A DNA stretch of 64,000 bases from Aphanothece cf. minutissima CCALA 015 (GTDB lineage: Bacteria; Cyanobacteriota; Cyanobacteriia; PCC-6307; Cyanobiaceae), in assembly GCA_003003925.1 (NCBI GenBank), contig PVWP01000012.1, forward strand, positions 1-64,000, read 5' to 3'. Below, in pieces: positions 34,767-44,990 of the stretch (position 1 is its first letter; each line of letters opens with the position of its first letter). Position numbers and translations under genes: made by a program. Under the pieces are notes generated by a model. It saw only the letters and a program-made list of their open reading frames with translations. It did no database searches and was not told the DNA's origin.

Positions 34767-36047
34767 ATGGCCGGCTCCGCAACCATGCCTCCCGAGCCGA
34801 TGGACTGGGGTGCGCTGGCCCTGGCGGCCAGCCCGCTGCCGAGCGATCGAACGGCCGGTCCCGCCAGCCCCCAGGCCCAGCTGCGGCTGTTCGGCCGCCC
34901 GGAGGCGGAGGTCCGGGTCACGCTGTACCGCGATCACCACGCCTGGTGTCCGTACTGCCAGAAGGTCTGGCTGTGGCTCGAGGAGAAGCGGATTCCCTAT
35001 CGGATCCGCAAGGTGACGATGTTCTGCTATGGGCAGAAGGAGCCTTGGTACACCAAGCAGGTGCCCAGCGGCATGTTGCCGGCCCTGGAGCTGGATGGTC
35101 GGCTGATCACCGAAAGCGACCGCATCCTCGAGGCCCTTGAGCAGAGCTTCGGTTCCCTGGGGGAGGCGATGCAGTCGTCCCGGGCCCTGCCGCTCCGCCA
35201 GCTGGAGCGGCAGCTGTTCCGGGCCTGGTGCCAGTGGCTCTGCGTCCCGGCCCGGGGGGCCGCCGAGGAGGCCCGGGGCCGGGAGGGCTTCGACCGCTGG
35301 GCGGAGCGCTTCGCGACCGCCCTCGACGCCCAGCCGGGAGCTTTTCTGCTCGGGGACCTGGGCACGGTGGATCTGATCTTCGTGCCCTACGTCGAGCGCA
35401 TGAATGCCAGCCTGGCCTACTACAAGGGCTACCTGCTGCGGGAGCGCCATCCGGCCATCGATCGCTGGTTCCGGGCCCTCGAGGAGCGCTCCACCTACCT
35501 CGGCACCCAGAGCGATTTCCACACCCACGCCCATGACCTGCCCCCCCAGATGGGGGGCTGTTACGCCAGCGGCACTGGCGAGCAGCGGGATCTGGCCGAC
35601 CGGATCGATGCGGGCCCCTGGCCGATCGTGGCGCCACCCGGCGCCGACCCTGAAACCAGCCAGAGCGAGCCGGATGACGCGGCCTCGGTGGCCCTGGCCC
35701 GGGTGCTCCGGCACCGGGGGACCCTCCTGGCGCGCAATCCCCTTGGAGCCGAGGGGTTCGAGCGGCCATTGCGCTGCGCCCTCACCCGGCTGATCACGGG
35801 CCTGGACTGTCCGCCTCCCCCCGGTTCGGCCCGGGGCCTGCGCTACCTGCGGGATCGCATCAGCGTGCCCCGGGACATGCCGCTGCACGCGGCCCGCCTG
35901 TTGCGCCGTTCCCTGGAGGCCACCGCCCGCCTCGATCCGGCCGATCCCTCGGCGGCGGGAGAACCGATCCCGGTGCAGCATCGCCGCGACCAGGATCCAT
36001 CCCCCTTCCTGGCCATCACCAGCCGCCCTTCGGGCGGCGGCCCCTAG
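34767..36047 (+). CDS. Glutathione S-transferase-like protein with glutaredoxin-type motif
   Basis: 426 residues. After about 40 variable residues comes a thioredoxin-fold domain with [17 protein letters not shown] (CPYC dithiol) and [21 protein letters not shown] (glutathione gamma-glutamyl site). A helical GST C-terminal domain follows ([20 protein letters not shown]). The last 150 residues extend past the GST fold and contain many Arg and Pro. It probably conjugates or reduces with glutathione in the cytoplasm; glutathione reductase is at 16.3 kb. It is divergent from the orphan cpcB. Substrate unknown. Confidence 0.85.
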   Translation: MAGSATMPPEPMDWGALALAASPLPSDRTAGPASPQAQLRLFGRPEAEVRVTLYRDHHAWCPYCQKVWLWLEEKRIPYRIRKVTMFCYGQKEPWYTKQVPSGMLPALELDGRLITESDRILEALEQSFGSLGEAMQSSRALPLRQLERQLFRAWCQWLCVPARGAAEEARGREGFDRWAERFATALDAQPGAFLLGDLGTVDLIFVPYVERMNASLAYYKGYLLRERHPAIDRWFRALEERSTYLGTQSDFHTHAHDLPPQMGGCYASGTGEQRDLADRIDAGPWPIVAPPGADPETSQSEPDDAASVALARVLRHRGTLLARNPLGAEGFERPLRCALTRLITGLDCPPPPGSARGLRYLRDRISVPRDMPLHAARLLRRSLEATARLDPADPSAAGEPIPVQHRRDQDPSPFLAITSRPSGGGP

Positions 36048-36073
36048 CGTTGGCCCCGGTGCCGGTGGAGAGC

Positions 36074-36661
36074 ATGGCAGACGATTCAGCTCCCGCTTCC
36101 CTGGGGGGTCTCCGCCGGCTGGTGCCGCCCCTGGCGGCCCTGACCCTGGCCATGGCGGCCGCCGCCCCCGCCGCCCCTGCCGCCCCCGCCCAGGAACCGG
36201 GCGGTCGCACCCAGTTCCTGCGGGCCCCCTGGAAGGTCACCCTCACCAGTTACACCACCAACGTGGGCCAGTCGCCCGCGGAGTACTTCTTCACCCTCAG
36301 CCTCGAAGCGGGAGCAGGGGCCTCCCTCGGTGGCCTGACCATTCAGCAGATCCGCGGCGCCGACTGGCAGTTCCCGTTTGCCGTCGAGCGCACCCGCGCC
36401 TTTCTCGGGGTGCCCCGCCGTGAGGGGCCCCGGATCCCGGTGCAGGCCGGGTTCGATCCTGCGGCCAGGCGCTTCAACCTCAGCTTCCCCGAGCCCGTGC
36501 CGCCCGGCGCGACGGTCACGGTGTCGCTGCGGCCCTGGACCAATCCCGTCCAGGCCGACACCTACCTGTTCCAGGTGACGGCGATCCCGGCCGGCCCCGG
36601 GCCGGTTCCCAGCCCCGTGGGGGTGGGGACCCTGAGGATCTACCAGCCCAACGAGTGGTGA
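36074..36661 (+). CDS. Exported DUF2808-family protein
   Basis: 195 residues: an N-terminal signal peptide (VPPLAALTLAMAAAAPAAPAAPAQ, cleavage about residue 38) and a compact beta-rich domain with EYFFTLSLEAGAGASLGGLT, PFAVERTRAFLGVP and LRIYQPNEW. This matches a cyanobacterial exported family known as DUF2808, with no known function. ATG 36074 is preferred over a TTG at 36050. It follows the GST-like gene by 26 bases and may be co-transcribed. Confidence 0.75.
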   Translation: MADDSAPASLGGLRRLVPPLAALTLAMAAAAPAAPAAPAQEPGGRTQFLRAPWKVTLTSYTTNVGQSPAEYFFTLSLEAGAGASLGGLTIQQIRGADWQFPFAVERTRAFLGVPRREGPRIPVQAGFDPAARRFNLSFPEPVPPGATVTVSLRPWTNPVQADTYLFQVTAIPAGPGPVPSPVGVGTLRIYQPNEW

Positions 36662-36720
36662 GACGATCGGCCGGTGTCCCTGGTCAGGCGCCAGGATGGT
36701 GCCCCCAAAGGATGCCCACG

Positions 36721-36999
36721 ATGCAGGCCAGCTGGAACGGAAAGGTGATCGCCAGCAGTGACGACATCGTGACGGTGGAAGGCAATGCCTACTTCCCGGC
36801 CGATGCCCTCGACCCGGCCTGCATCCGGGCCTCCAGCCACCGCTCGTTCTGCGGCTGGAAGGGGGAGGCCCATTACTACGACCTGATCGTCGACGGCAAG
36901 GAGAATGCCAACGCCGTCTGGTACTACCCGGAGCCGAAGGAAGCGGCCAGCAACATCCGGGGCCGGGTGGCGTTCTGGAAAGGGGTGACGGTGGCCTGA
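36721..36999 (+). CDS. DUF427-family small protein
   Basis: 92 residues with the DUF427 pattern WNGKVIASSDDIVTVEGNAYFP, SSHRSFCGWKGEAHYYDLIVDG and NAVWYYPEPKEAASNIRGRVAFW. The family is a small beta-barrel common in bacteria, without assigned function. ATG 36721 is chosen because AAAGGA lies about nine bases upstream; an ATG at 36712 would add three residues. Confidence 0.85.
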   Translation: MQASWNGKVIASSDDIVTVEGNAYFPADALDPACIRASSHRSFCGWKGEAHYYDLIVDGKENANAVWYYPEPKEAASNIRGRVAFWKGVTVA

Positions 37000-37018
37000 G
37001 GCCCCAGGGGCCCGACGA

Positions 37019-37252
37019 TCAGGTGCCGGGATAGCGCAGGGTGCGCCACTCGCCGCTGAGGGTGCTCACCTCCACGCCGATGCCCACAGGACCCTGGACG
37101 GGGCCGAACTCCTCCTGCCACCAGTTGAGCGCCTCGCTCCAGGCGGCATCCAGGGATTCGTAGAGGTCGTCGAGGATGGGATGGGGCTCACCCTGCAGAT
37201 CCACCAGCCGGTAGGTGCGGCACGTCTGGCCGCTGCTGCGCGTCTGGGACAT
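37019..37252 (-). CDS. Small hypothetical protein
   Basis: 77 residues, soluble, with YRLVDLQGEPHPILDDLYESL and EALNWWQEEFGPVQGPVGIGVEV. I have seen similar short proteins in picocyanobacteria but can give no function. ATG 37252 starts after an AT-richer stretch that separates it from the FAD enzyme gene. It is convergent with the DUF427 gene. Confidence 0.55.
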   Translation of the reverse strand: MSQTRSSGQTCRTYRLVDLQGEPHPILDDLYESLDAAWSEALNWWQEEFGPVQGPVGIGVEVSTLSGEWRTLRYPGT

Positions 37253-37351
37253 GCTGCGCGAGCGGGAGGATTGAGGTAAGGAGATCGCCACGTCTTGCCT
37301 CGTATACAGGATTGGCATTCTGGCCCCTGTGCCAGATCGGAACTGTCACCT

Positions 37352-38512
37352 TCACAACATCTTTCGGTGTTGCTCCACAACCGGTGCGGCGCTGGCCGCC
37401 CGGGTGGGAGGGCGCTTCCTTCCCGTGCGATGGCTCACCTGGCGGCTGCGTTCCTGGTACCGGTGGACGACCGCCAGCCGCTCCTCCTGGTAGGCCTGCA
37501 GCGCCAGCTGCGGTGTGGCGGCGGCGCCCGGCGCGAGCTTTGCCGCCAGGGCCACCGCATCCTCCAGCCCCGCCGTCATCCCCCGGGCCTGGGAGGAGCT
37601 CATGGCATGGGCGGCGTCGCCGATCAGGGCCACCCGCCCGGCCACGATGGCGGGCAGGGGATCGATGTCGAACGACCAGTTGGCCACCACGCCCTCCGGA
37701 GCGGTGGCGGCGATCACGGCGGCCGCATCAGCCGGAAGCTTGGCGAGGGCGGCGGCGGGCACCCCCTCTTCCAGCAGCCGCTGCCGGGTCTCCCGGTCGT
37801 CGGGAAGCTCCTCCTCCTGGAAGAAGCCCCAGTGGGTGCGCCCCCGGCCCTCCCGGTCGGGGCCCAGGTCGAAGAAATTGGCGTAGATGCCCCGGCCCCG
37901 GGCATAGACGAAGAAATCCCCGCCGCTGCAGAAGCTTTCGTCGGTCACCACCCCCCGCCAGACCCGGTCCCCCAGGTACTGCAGGCGCCGATCCGGGCAG
38001 AGCAGGGCCGCCACCCGGGAGAAGATTCCATCGGCCCCCACCAGCAGATCCCCGGTCCACTGCCGGCCGTCGGCGAAGCGGGCCACGACCCCGTCCTCCC
38101 CCTGGCTCCAGCTGACGAGGGGATGGTCGCCGTGGAAGCAGGCGGGATCCAGATGGCCCCAGAGGGCATCGAGAATGGCGCGGCGGTGGATCAGCAGGGA
38201 GGGCAGCTCCCCGGCCTCCCGCTCGGCCGGGCTGGCTTCGATCAGGTCGCCCCGGAGGTTGCGGAACACGAACCGCTGCACCGGATGGCCGCCTGCGAGA
38301 AGGTCGTCGAGCAGGCCCGGGACGGCGGCCGCCGCCACCGCCTCCACACCGCTCTTCACCAGCAGAATCCCGCAGCCCTCGGTGCGCAGCCGCGCGGAGC
38401 GCTCGAACAGGCAGACCCGGTGGCCCTGGCGCTGCAGCATCAGGGCGAGCAGCAGGCCGGAACTGCCGGCACCCACCACGGCGATGCGGAGGCCGGCGGG
38501 GGCGGAACTCAT
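37352..38512 (-). CDS. FAD-dependent monooxygenase (PHBH-like)
   Basis: 386 residues: FAD-binding RIAVVGAGSSGLLLALMLQRQGH, the DG-type stretch LLVGADGIFSRVAALL, and the second FAD motif ALIGDAAHAMSSSQARGMTAGLEDAVAL. This is the group A flavin monooxygenase fold that hydroxylates or epoxidises small aromatic or isoprenoid substrates; the substrate here is unknown. It overlaps the preceding TerB-like gene by 4 bases (ATGA), so both are translated from one transcript. Confidence 0.85.
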   Translation of the reverse strand: MSSAPAGLRIAVVGAGSSGLLLALMLQRQGHRVCLFERSARLRTEGCGILLVKSGVEAVAAAAVPGLLDDLLAGGHPVQRFVFRNLRGDLIEASPAEREAGELPSLLIHRRAILDALWGHLDPACFHGDHPLVSWSQGEDGVVARFADGRQWTGDLLVGADGIFSRVAALLCPDRRLQYLGDRVWRGVVTDESFCSGGDFFVYARGRGIYANFFDLGPDREGRGRTHWGFFQEEELPDDRETRQRLLEEGVPAAALAKLPADAAAVIAATAPEGVVANWSFDIDPLPAIVAGRVALIGDAAHAMSSSQARGMTAGLEDAVALAAKLAPGAAATPQLALQAYQEERLAVVHRYQERSRQVSHRTGRKRPPTRAASAAPVVEQHRKML

Positions 38513-38928
38513 GCGCTCACGGCGGGCTCCAGGATGCTGGCATGGAGAACGTCCATCACCTCCAGCACCTTGGTGGTCTCCTCCGGGTCCAGGCGCAGGG
38601 TGCTGGCCAGGTCGGCGAGGATCGCCTGCTCCTGGTCTTGCAAAGGGCCGTCGGAGCGCATGATCTCCGCCGCCACCGCATAGGCCGTGTGCCGCTGCCG
38701 GTCGTCGAGCACCGCGGCCGCCTCCTCCATCAGGCCGATCGCGCCCTTGGCCCGCAGCCCCTGGAGCAGGGTGTCCATCAGGCTGATCATCTCCTTATCG
38801 CTCCTGCCCTTGAAGGGGGTGCGGTAATCGAGGGCGTGGCGAAGGGCCCGGGTGCCCGCCATGGTGAGGGCACCGTCCCAGGAGACGGCGGCGAGAGCGA
38901 CCGCGGCGAAGGCCGTAGGTGCGTCCAT
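38509..38928 (-). CDS. TerB-like helical protein
   Basis: 139 residues, all helical, with AFAAVALAAVSWDGALTMAG and ILADLASTLRLDPEETTKVLEVMDVLHAS, resembling the tellurite-resistance TerB family (acidic metal-binding helical bundle). The name does not imply tellurite resistance. ATG 38928 was chosen over one 11 codons upstream because the fold starts there. It overlaps the FAD monooxygenase start by 4 bases. Confidence 0.65.
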   Translation of the reverse strand: MDAPTAFAAVALAAVSWDGALTMAGTRALRHALDYRTPFKGRSDKEMISLMDTLLQGLRAKGAIGLMEEAAAVLDDRQRHTAYAVAAEIMRSDGPLQDQEQAILADLASTLRLDPEETTKVLEVMDVLHASILEPAVSA

Positions 38929-39038
38929 GGACAACGTGGAAAGCTTGGGACCCCCTGTCATCGTTCGCTTCAGGGGTGTCTGTCAGTGGCCGATGCGACC
39001 GAATCCGGTAAAGGATCCCCGCCGCCCCGGTGAGCTCC

Positions 39039-39305
39039 TCAGCGCTTCGCGGCGCCGCCGCCGGCAGCCCCGCCCTCACGGCACAGCCTCAGATACAGGG
39101 CGTCCGGCTCCTGGTACCGCGCCGGACGGCAGTCGTGCAGCCGGGCCAGCTGCAGCCAGCAGACGGTCCGTTGCACGGTCTTGAGACTCTTGCCCTCCCG
39201 CACCAGCATCCGCATGGCCCGGCAGTAGGAGCCGTAGTGCTCATCCAGGTCCGGGAGGTCGCGGGACCGGTCGGCGCTGGGGCGCTGGTCGGAGGGAACG
39301 CTCAT
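39039..39305 (-). CDS. Small basic protein, paralogue of the protein at 60.3 kb
   Basis: 88 residues. The core LDEHYGSYCRAMRMLVREG, SLKTVQRTVCWLQLARLH, and RYQEPDALYLRLCRE aligns closely with the protein at 60319-60597. The family is not one I can name. The regular helical pattern and the conserved QRTVCW suggest a DNA- or protein-binding adaptor. A Gly/Ala tail (GGAAGGGAAKR) ends the protein. ATG 39305 starts the conserved part most economically. Confidence 0.65.
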   Translation of the reverse strand: MSVPSDQRPSADRSRDLPDLDEHYGSYCRAMRMLVREGKSLKTVQRTVCWLQLARLHDCRPARYQEPDALYLRLCREGGAAGGGAAKR

Positions 39306-39412
39306 GCATCGACTCCAGCACTTCCGCTCGGACAGCGACTGTGACGAGGGGAACCAAGCGGACAGATCGTGAGGTTTCGCCAGGCGGCCCAACCCGCGGG
39401 CAGGGCCAGCGC

Positions 39413-39439
39413 AAAAAAAGAGGGCCCCGGAGGGCCCTC
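39413..39439 (-). terminator. Terminator of glnN
   Basis: On the minus strand GAGGGCCC, loop TCCG, GGGCCCTC, then seven T, 22 bases after the glnN stop. Confidence 0.9.
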
Positions 39440-39461
39440 GCCGCCGGGACCGATGGGGTGA

Positions 39462-41630
39462 TCAGCGGATGAACAGCATCTCCTGGTAGGAGGGCAGGGG
39501 CCAGAGGTTGTCGTCCACCACGGCCTCGAGGCCGTCGACGACCTCCCGCAGCTGGTGCATCAGCGGCAGCAGCGTGTCGGCCGAATAGCGCATGTGGGCC
39601 ATGGTGCCGTGGGGGGCGTTGCCGATGGCGCTTTCCAGGGCACTGCTGAGCTCCATGAGCTTGGCGCTGAGGGACGCCACCTTGGTCTGGGTTTCCGAGG
39701 ACACCTGGAGGCCCATGGAGGTCTGGAGCTGCAGGGAGCTGGCCAGCTCTCCCAGGTAGCGCATGGCGGCGGGATAGATCTGGGTCTGGGCGATCTGCAC
39801 GGCCAGCTTGGCCTCCACGTCGATGGCGAGCACGTACTGCTCGGCGTAGACCTCGAAGCGGCTCTCCAGCTCGAGAGGGGTGAGCACACCCTGCTGGGCG
39901 AAGAGGTCGCGGACCTCAGGCCGCTGCAGGACGGGCAGGGAATCGGCGGTGGTGGGCAGATTCTCCAGGCCCCGCTCCTCCACGGCGATGCGGTGCCATT
40001 CGCTGGAATAGCCGTCGCCGCCGAAGACCACGTTGCCGTGGTCGGTCATGATCTGCTTGAGCACGGAGAAGGCGGCGCCGGGCAGGCTTTCCCCCGCGGC
40101 CATCTTCTGCTCCAGCTGGTCGCTCACGTAGGCGAGCGAGTCCGCCAGGATCGTGTTCATGGCCACCAGGGGGCCGGCCACCGACTGGTTGGAGCCGACG
40201 GCCCGGAACTCGAAGCGGTTGCCGGTGAAGGCGAAGGGGGAGGTGCGGTTGCGGTCGCCGGGATCCTTGGGGAATTCCGGCAGGGTGTCGACGCCCAGCT
40301 GCATCACGCCGGCGTTGCTGGAGCCTTTCACGTCCCCTTCCTTGATCTGGCGGAAGACGTCCTCCAGCTGGCTGCCCAGATAGACGGAGATGATGGCCGG
40401 CGGAGCTTCGTTGGCACCGAGGCGATGGTCGTTGCCGGCCGTGGCCACCACGGCCCGCATCAGCGGACCGAACTTGTGCACCCCGCGGATGACGGCGCCG
40501 CAGAACAGCAGGAACTGCATGTTCTCGTGGGGGGTGCTGCCGGGATCCAGCAGGTTGCCCTGGGTGGCATTGCCCACCGACCAGTTGACGTGCTTGCCCG
40601 AGCCGTTGATGCCCTCGAAGGGCTTCTCATGGAGCAGGCAGTTCATGCCGTGGCGGCGTGCCGTGCTCTTGAGAATGGTCATGATCAGCTGCTGGTGATC
40701 CGTGGCCACGTTGGCCGCCTCGAAGAACGGGGCGATCTCGAACTGGCCCGGGGCCACTTCGTTGTGGCGGGTCTTGGCGGGGATGCCCAGCTTGTACAGC
40801 TGACGCTCCACGTCCTGCATGTACACCTGCACCCGTTGGGGGATGGCGCCGAAGTAGTGGTCGTCGAACTGCTGGCCCTTGGCGGAGGGCTTGCCGAAGA
40901 GGGTGCGGCCCGCCAGCAGCAGGTCGGGGCGCAGGGGCACGTAGGCGCTGTCGACCAGGAAGTACTCCTGCTCGGCGCCGCAGCTGGAGTTGACCGGGGC
41001 CACGTCGCTTTCCCCAAGCAGCCGCAGCAGCCGCTGGGCCTGCTTGTTCATGGCGGCGTTGGAGCGTAGCAGGGGGGTCTTCTTGTCGAGGGCCTCGCCG
41101 GTCCAGGAGATGAAGACGGTGGGGATGCAGAGGGTGAGACCGTTGGGGGTCTCCATCAGGAAGGCCGGGCTGGTGATGTCCCAGGCGGTGTAGCCGCGGG
41201 CCTCAAAGGTGGTGCGGATGCCGCCGCTGGGGAAGGAGGAGCCGTCGGGTTCGCCCTGCACCAGGACCTTGCCGGTGAACTCGGTGATCACCGAGCCGTC
41301 ACCCTGCACCGAGATGAAGCCGTCGTGCTTCTCGGCGGTGGCGTTGGTGAGGGGGTAGAAGACGTGGGCGTAGTAGAGCGCGCCGCGGCTGGTCGCCCAT
41401 TCCTTCATCGCCTGGGCCACCACGTTGGCGACCGAGACGTCAAGCTTGCCGTTCTCCTTGATGGTGCGCTGCACCGACTTGAAGATGTCCTTGGGCAGGG
41501 CCGCCTTCATCTTGGCCAGGCTGAACACGTCGCTGGCCCAGAGCTCATCCAGCGACTCGATGGGGGGGGTCACCACCGGGGGGCGCTGGTGAATCTCCTG
41601 AATGGCGGCGAAGCGTTGGGGGCTGGGCAT
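39462..41630 (-). CDS. glnN: Glutamine synthetase type III
   Basis: 722 residues, the usual length of GSIII. Markers are [55 protein letters not shown] and [19 protein letters not shown], which supply the metal and glutamate sites. It joins ammonia to glutamate. GlnN is the nitrogen-starvation enzyme in several cyanobacteria. Amt and PII lie 6-9 kb away. ATG 41630 is clear. I saw no perfect NtcA site in the 95 bases upstream. Confidence 0.95.
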   Translation of the reverse strand: MPSPQRFAAIQEIHQRPPVVTPPIESLDELWASDVFSLAKMKAALPKDIFKSVQRTIKENGKLDVSVANVVAQAMKEWATSRGALYYAHVFYPLTNATAEKHDGFISVQGDGSVITEFTGKVLVQGEPDGSSFPSGGIRTTFEARGYTAWDITSPAFLMETPNGLTLCIPTVFISWTGEALDKKTPLLRSNAAMNKQAQRLLRLLGESDVAPVNSSCGAEQEYFLVDSAYVPLRPDLLLAGRTLFGKPSAKGQQFDDHYFGAIPQRVQVYMQDVERQLYKLGIPAKTRHNEVAPGQFEIAPFFEAANVATDHQQLIMTILKSTARRHGMNCLLHEKPFEGINGSGKHVNWSVGNATQGNLLDPGSTPHENMQFLLFCGAVIRGVHKFGPLMRAVVATAGNDHRLGANEAPPAIISVYLGSQLEDVFRQIKEGDVKGSSNAGVMQLGVDTLPEFPKDPGDRNRTSPFAFTGNRFEFRAVGSNQSVAGPLVAMNTILADSLAYVSDQLEQKMAAGESLPGAAFSVLKQIMTDHGNVVFGGDGYSSEWHRIAVEERGLENLPTTADSLPVLQRPEVRDLFAQQGVLTPLELESRFEVYAEQYVLAIDVEAKLAVQIAQTQIYPAAMRYLGELASSLQLQTSMGLQVSSETQTKVASLSAKLMELSSALESAIGNAPHGTMAHMRYSADTLLPLMHQLREVVDGLEAVVDDNLWPLPSYQEMLFIR

Positions 41631-41725
41631 GGAAACAGCTTGGGTCGGCTGGGGGGTATCCAATCCTTGTGTCCTGCCCCATGGGTGGAGCCGTTGATAC
41701 AGAACGGCAGGTTGCCCGGCGGCCC

Positions 41726-42154
41726 TCAGCGCAGGTAGGAGCGGATCGCAGGGCGGCACCAGAACACCAGGGCCGCCAGGGTCAGGCCCCAGGCCAGGGG
41801 GGCGGCCACCGCCAGCAGGAGCCGTTCCTCACCCACCAGCGCCAGGCGCACGATGCCGTAGGCCATCTCGATCGCCAGATCCAGGGACAGCGCCACGATC
41901 GCGACCACCTGGCCCCAGAGGCGCCACTTCAGCAGGGCGACACAGGCGACCACGCCCAGGGCCACCGCCGGCAGCACGGCACTGGTGTAGACGACGATAT
42001 TGGCCGTCCGCCAGAGGCTGGAGAGCAGGATCGCCGCCAGGCCGAGCGGCAGGGCCAGCAGGTTGGCCACCAGGCCGAGCCAGGCGAGCACCCGGTAGCC
42101 GCGGGGCGGCTGCAGTTCCGCAAGGGCGGCAGGGGTCGGTGAGAGCGTCTGCAT
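41726..42154 (-). CDS. Four-helix hypothetical membrane protein
   Basis: 142 residues with four membrane segments: [60 protein letters not shown] and [20 protein letters not shown]. Short basic loops lie between them. No family recognised. It follows the gene at 42168 by 13 bases on the same strand, so they are likely co-transcribed. Confidence 0.6.
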   Translation of the reverse strand: MQTLSPTPAALAELQPPRGYRVLAWLGLVANLLALPLGLAAILLSSLWRTANIVVYTSAVLPAVALGVVACVALLKWRLWGQVVAIVALSLDLAIEMAYGIVRLALVGEERLLLAVAAPLAWGLTLAALVFWCRPAIRSYLR

Positions 42155-42167
42155 CCGATGGATTCTC

Positions 42168-42533
42168 TCAGTTGCGGTCAGGGAGCGCGCCGTCCCTGTC
42201 GGATCGAAACACCAGCTCCAGGTCGGGCATCACCTCGGCCGCGATCGCCACCAGGGTCTCGAACAGCGCCTTGGTGTGGGGCGCCCCCGCCCCCATGGCC
42301 TCCCGGCTCATCAGCACCAGTTCCAGTACGGGGCCATCCGCCTTGGCCTGCACGTCGGCGATCAGCTGCAGCCGCAGGGTCTCGTGCTCCCCCCGCACGA
42401 TGGCGCTGAGATGGGCGGGGGAGCGGTGCTCCACATCGGCGTGGAACCGCAGGACCAGGGGATCCAGCCGACCGATGAGCTCCGTCGGCGGCAGGGGGAC
42501 CCGGGGCCTGAAGAGCAGCAGGAAACGGGCCAT
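42168..42533 (-). CDS. Hypothetical soluble protein
   Basis: 121 residues: ARFLLLFRPRVPLPPTELIGRL, HLSAIVRGEHETLRLQLIADV and ALFETLVAIAAEVMPDLELVF. Probably an alpha/beta domain; no family recognised. Its place 71 bases downstream of pirin suggests it may be read with the OYE-FMN reductase-pirin unit. Confidence 0.55.
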   Translation of the reverse strand: MARFLLLFRPRVPLPPTELIGRLDPLVLRFHADVEHRSPAHLSAIVRGEHETLRLQLIADVQAKADGPVLELVLMSREAMGAGAPHTKALFETLVAIAAEVMPDLELVFRSDRDGALPDRN

Positions 42534-42604
42534 GACGTCGGGCTGGTCCCCCCATCCTGGGGCCGTGCCGGGGGCGGCGTCCGACGGGGCCGTCGGGGGG
42601 CCGA

Positions 42605-43297
42605 TCAGCGCAGTTCGAACAGGAGCACATCCGCCCCGTCAGGGCCCGCCAGGAAGCTGTCCGCCGGGGCCGCCGCAAAGCCCAGACCGTCACCCCGCCG
42701 CAGCGGCCGCCCGAAGGCCGTGCCCTCCCCCTCGATCATCTGCAGCCAGCCGTTGGCGTCGGGGGCGATGGCCAGCTCCAGCCGCTCGCCGGCACCGGCC
42801 CGGGCCCGGCAGAGCCGCACCGGCCGGTTGATGGCCAGGGCCCCATCGCGGCCGTCCGGATCGAGCAGCGGCGTCCAGCCGGGCCGGAGCACGAACGGCT
42901 CCTGGCGGTAGGCGGGCGGGTGGCCGGCACGGTCCGGCTCGATCCAGATCTGCAGCAGCCGGCAGGGGATGGCGCCCCGGTTCATCTCGCTGTGGACCAC
43001 GCCGGTGCCGGCGCTCATCGCCTGCACTTCTCCGGCCCGCAGCACTTCGCTGTGGCCCATGGAGTCCTGGTGGTTGAGCTGGCCATTCACCATCACCGTG
43101 ACGATCTCCATGTCCCGGTGCGGATGCATGCCGAAGCCGCGGCCGGCGGCGATGGTGTCGTCGTTGATCACTCGCAGCGGTCCGAACCCCATCCAGGCCG
43201 GATCGTGGTGGTGGGAAAAGGAGAAGCTGTGCCAGCTGTCCAGCCAGTCAAGCTGGCTGTGGAAGCGCTCGGCGGCGGGGCGGAAGACGAGGGTCAT
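42605..43297 (-). CDS. Pirin-family protein (YhhW-like)
   Basis: 230 residues of a bicupin: DSWHSFSFSHHHDPAWMGFG, GRGFGMHPHRDMEIVTVMVNG and GTGVVHSEMNRG contain the His/Glu metal site. Pirins include quercetin 2,3-dioxygenases acting on flavonoid-type phenolics. It follows the FMN reductase by 11 bases in an OYE-reductase-pirin operon opposite an HxlR regulator, which suggests handling of quinones or other electrophiles. Confidence 0.9.
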   Translation of the reverse strand: MTLVFRPAAERFHSQLDWLDSWHSFSFSHHHDPAWMGFGPLRVINDDTIAAGRGFGMHPHRDMEIVTVMVNGQLNHQDSMGHSEVLRAGEVQAMSAGTGVVHSEMNRGAIPCRLLQIWIEPDRAGHPPAYRQEPFVLRPGWTPLLDPDGRDGALAINRPVRLCRARAGAGERLELAIAPDANGWLQMIEGEGTAFGRPLRRGDGLGFAAAPADSFLAGPDGADVLLFELR

Positions 43298-43308
43298 GGG
43301 GCGGGTCC

Positions 43309-43827
43309 TCAGGGTTGAATCGGTTCCATGCGCTGGAGGCGATGCACGATGTCATCGATGCTGGTGTCCTTGGCGGGATTGCTGCGGCTGCTGGAGAGCT
43401 GGCGACCCACCACGTGGGCCCCGAGGTGGGCCAGCTGGATGCGCAGCACGGCCAGCACCTCGATGCCGGGACCGCCGGAATGGGTGGCGATCGCCACCGG
43501 CCGGCCGTTGAACAGGGTGCGGAAGCCGTCCCCCTGAACCGAGAGCCAGGCGATGGCGCTGGTCAGCACCGGCGGCAGGGAGCCGTTGTATTCGGGGGCG
43601 CAGATGACCCAGCGGGGGGCGGTCTCGAGCCTGCGGCTCAGCCCCTCCACTTCGGCGGGCAGGCCGGAGGCGGCGTGGGTGCGGGGGTTGTAGAGCGGCA
43701 GCGGCAGGCTGGTGAGGTCGAGCACCTCGGCGGCCATGCCGCGGGCGCGGCCGGCGGCGGCGAAACGCTCGGCGAGTTTCAGGTTCTCGCCGTTGCTGGC
43801 ACTGAGCACCAGGAGATCGGGGGACAT
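43309..43827 (-). CDS. NADPH-dependent FMN reductase
   Basis: 172 residues of the flavodoxin-like FMN reductase family: LVLSASNGENLKLAERFA, VICAPEYNGSLPPVLTSAIAWL, GRPVAIATHSGGPGIEVLAVLR. It reduces FMN or quinones by two electrons. It lies between OYE (one base gap) and pirin (11 bases). ATG 43827 is chosen; the open frame beyond it lies within OYE coding sequence. Confidence 0.88.
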   Translation of the reverse strand: MSPDLLVLSASNGENLKLAERFAAAGRARGMAAEVLDLTSLPLPLYNPRTHAASGLPAEVEGLSRRLETAPRWVICAPEYNGSLPPVLTSAIAWLSVQGDGFRTLFNGRPVAIATHSGGPGIEVLAVLRIQLAHLGAHVVGRQLSSSRSNPAKDTSIDDIVHRLQRMEPIQP

Positions 43828-43828
43828 G

Positions 43829-44896
43829 TCAGGCGGATTCCAGGAAGGGGTAGTCGGTGTAGCCGGCCGGACCGGGGGTGTAAAAGGTGGATGGATCGGC
43901 GGCCTGCAGGGGTGCGCCGCGGAGCAGGCGCTCGGGCAGGTCCGGGTTGGCCAGGAACGGCGTGCCGAAGGCCACCGCATCGAGCTGGCCGGCGGCGATG
44001 GCGGCGTTGGCCTCCTCGGCCGTGTAACCCATGTTCCCCACCAGCACCCCGCTGAAGCCGGCCCGGATCGGGGTGAGCACATCGCCGTGCTGCTGGCCGA
44101 GGAAGTCCCCCCGCATCACGTGCAGGTAATCCAGGCCCGTGCTCTCCAGCCGTTCCGCCAGCCAGCCCGACAGGCCGATGGGGTCGCTGTCGACCATGGC
44201 GTTGTAGCCGTTGAGCGGCGAGATCCGCAGGCCCACCAGGGGCGATTCGGCCCGGGCGGCCTCCAGCACCTCCAGCAGCAGCCGGGCCCGGTTGGCCACC
44301 GGCCCGCCGTAGGGACCCTGGCGCCGGTTGCTGCCGTCCCGCAGGAACGAGTCGAGCAGGTAGCCGTTGGCGCCATGCACCTCGACCCCGTCGAAGCCGG
44401 CGTCGATGGCGTTGCGGGTGGCCTGGCGGAACCCCTCCACGATGGCGGGCAGTTCGTCGTCAGCCAGCTCCCGGGGAACGACATAGGGCTGTTTCCCTTC
44501 CGGGGTGTGCACCTCATCGCCGGTGATGGCGATCGGGCTCGGCCCCACCGGCTGGCGGCCCCCGTTGAGCAGGGGGTGGCAGGCCCGGCCGCCGTGCCAG
44601 ATCTGCAGCACGATGCGCCCACCGGCGGCATGGACCGCGTCGGTGGTGAGCCGCCAGCCCGCCACCTGGGCCGCCGAATGGATGCCGGGCTCGTGCCAGA
44701 AGGACGAGTTGCCCTCCATCACCATCGTGGCTTCGGCGATCAGCAGGCCGGCGCTGGCCCGCTGCTGGTAGTAGGTGGCCATCAGCGGGCCCGGGACGTG
44801 GTCCGGCTCGGCCCGGCATCGGGTGAGGGGGGCCATCAGCACCCGGTTGGGCAGCAGCAGCGGGCCCACGGTCAGGGGGGTGAACAGGTCGCTCAT
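43829..44896 (-). CDS. nemA: Old-yellow-enzyme alkene reductase (NemA-like)
   Basis: 355 residues of an FMN TIM barrel: LLPNRVLMAPLTRCRAEPDHVP, LQIWHGGRACHPLLNGG, GFDGVEVHGANGYLLDSFL and a C-terminal VLVGNMGYT. The His-x2-x2 substrate pair is seen in VHGANGYL. It reduces activated C=C bonds such as N-ethylmaleimide or cyclohexenone with NADPH. It heads a three-gene operon divergent from an HxlR regulator, the arrangement of an electrophile-inducible nemA-type system. Confidence 0.92.
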   Translation of the reverse strand: MSDLFTPLTVGPLLLPNRVLMAPLTRCRAEPDHVPGPLMATYYQQRASAGLLIAEATMVMEGNSSFWHEPGIHSAAQVAGWRLTTDAVHAAGGRIVLQIWHGGRACHPLLNGGRQPVGPSPIAITGDEVHTPEGKQPYVVPRELADDELPAIVEGFRQATRNAIDAGFDGVEVHGANGYLLDSFLRDGSNRRQGPYGGPVANRARLLLEVLEAARAESPLVGLRISPLNGYNAMVDSDPIGLSGWLAERLESTGLDYLHVMRGDFLGQQHGDVLTPIRAGFSGVLVGNMGYTAEEANAAIAAGQLDAVAFGTPFLANPDLPERLLRGAPLQAADPSTFYTPGPAGYTDYPFLESA

Positions 44897-44990
44897 GGGG
44901 CGGTGACCGGCCGGCCGGGGCGGGAAGGCCCCGGGCCGTAAGGGATTGTTAAGGTCATGGGGGGACTCTGGCGGACACGCACCCTGACTG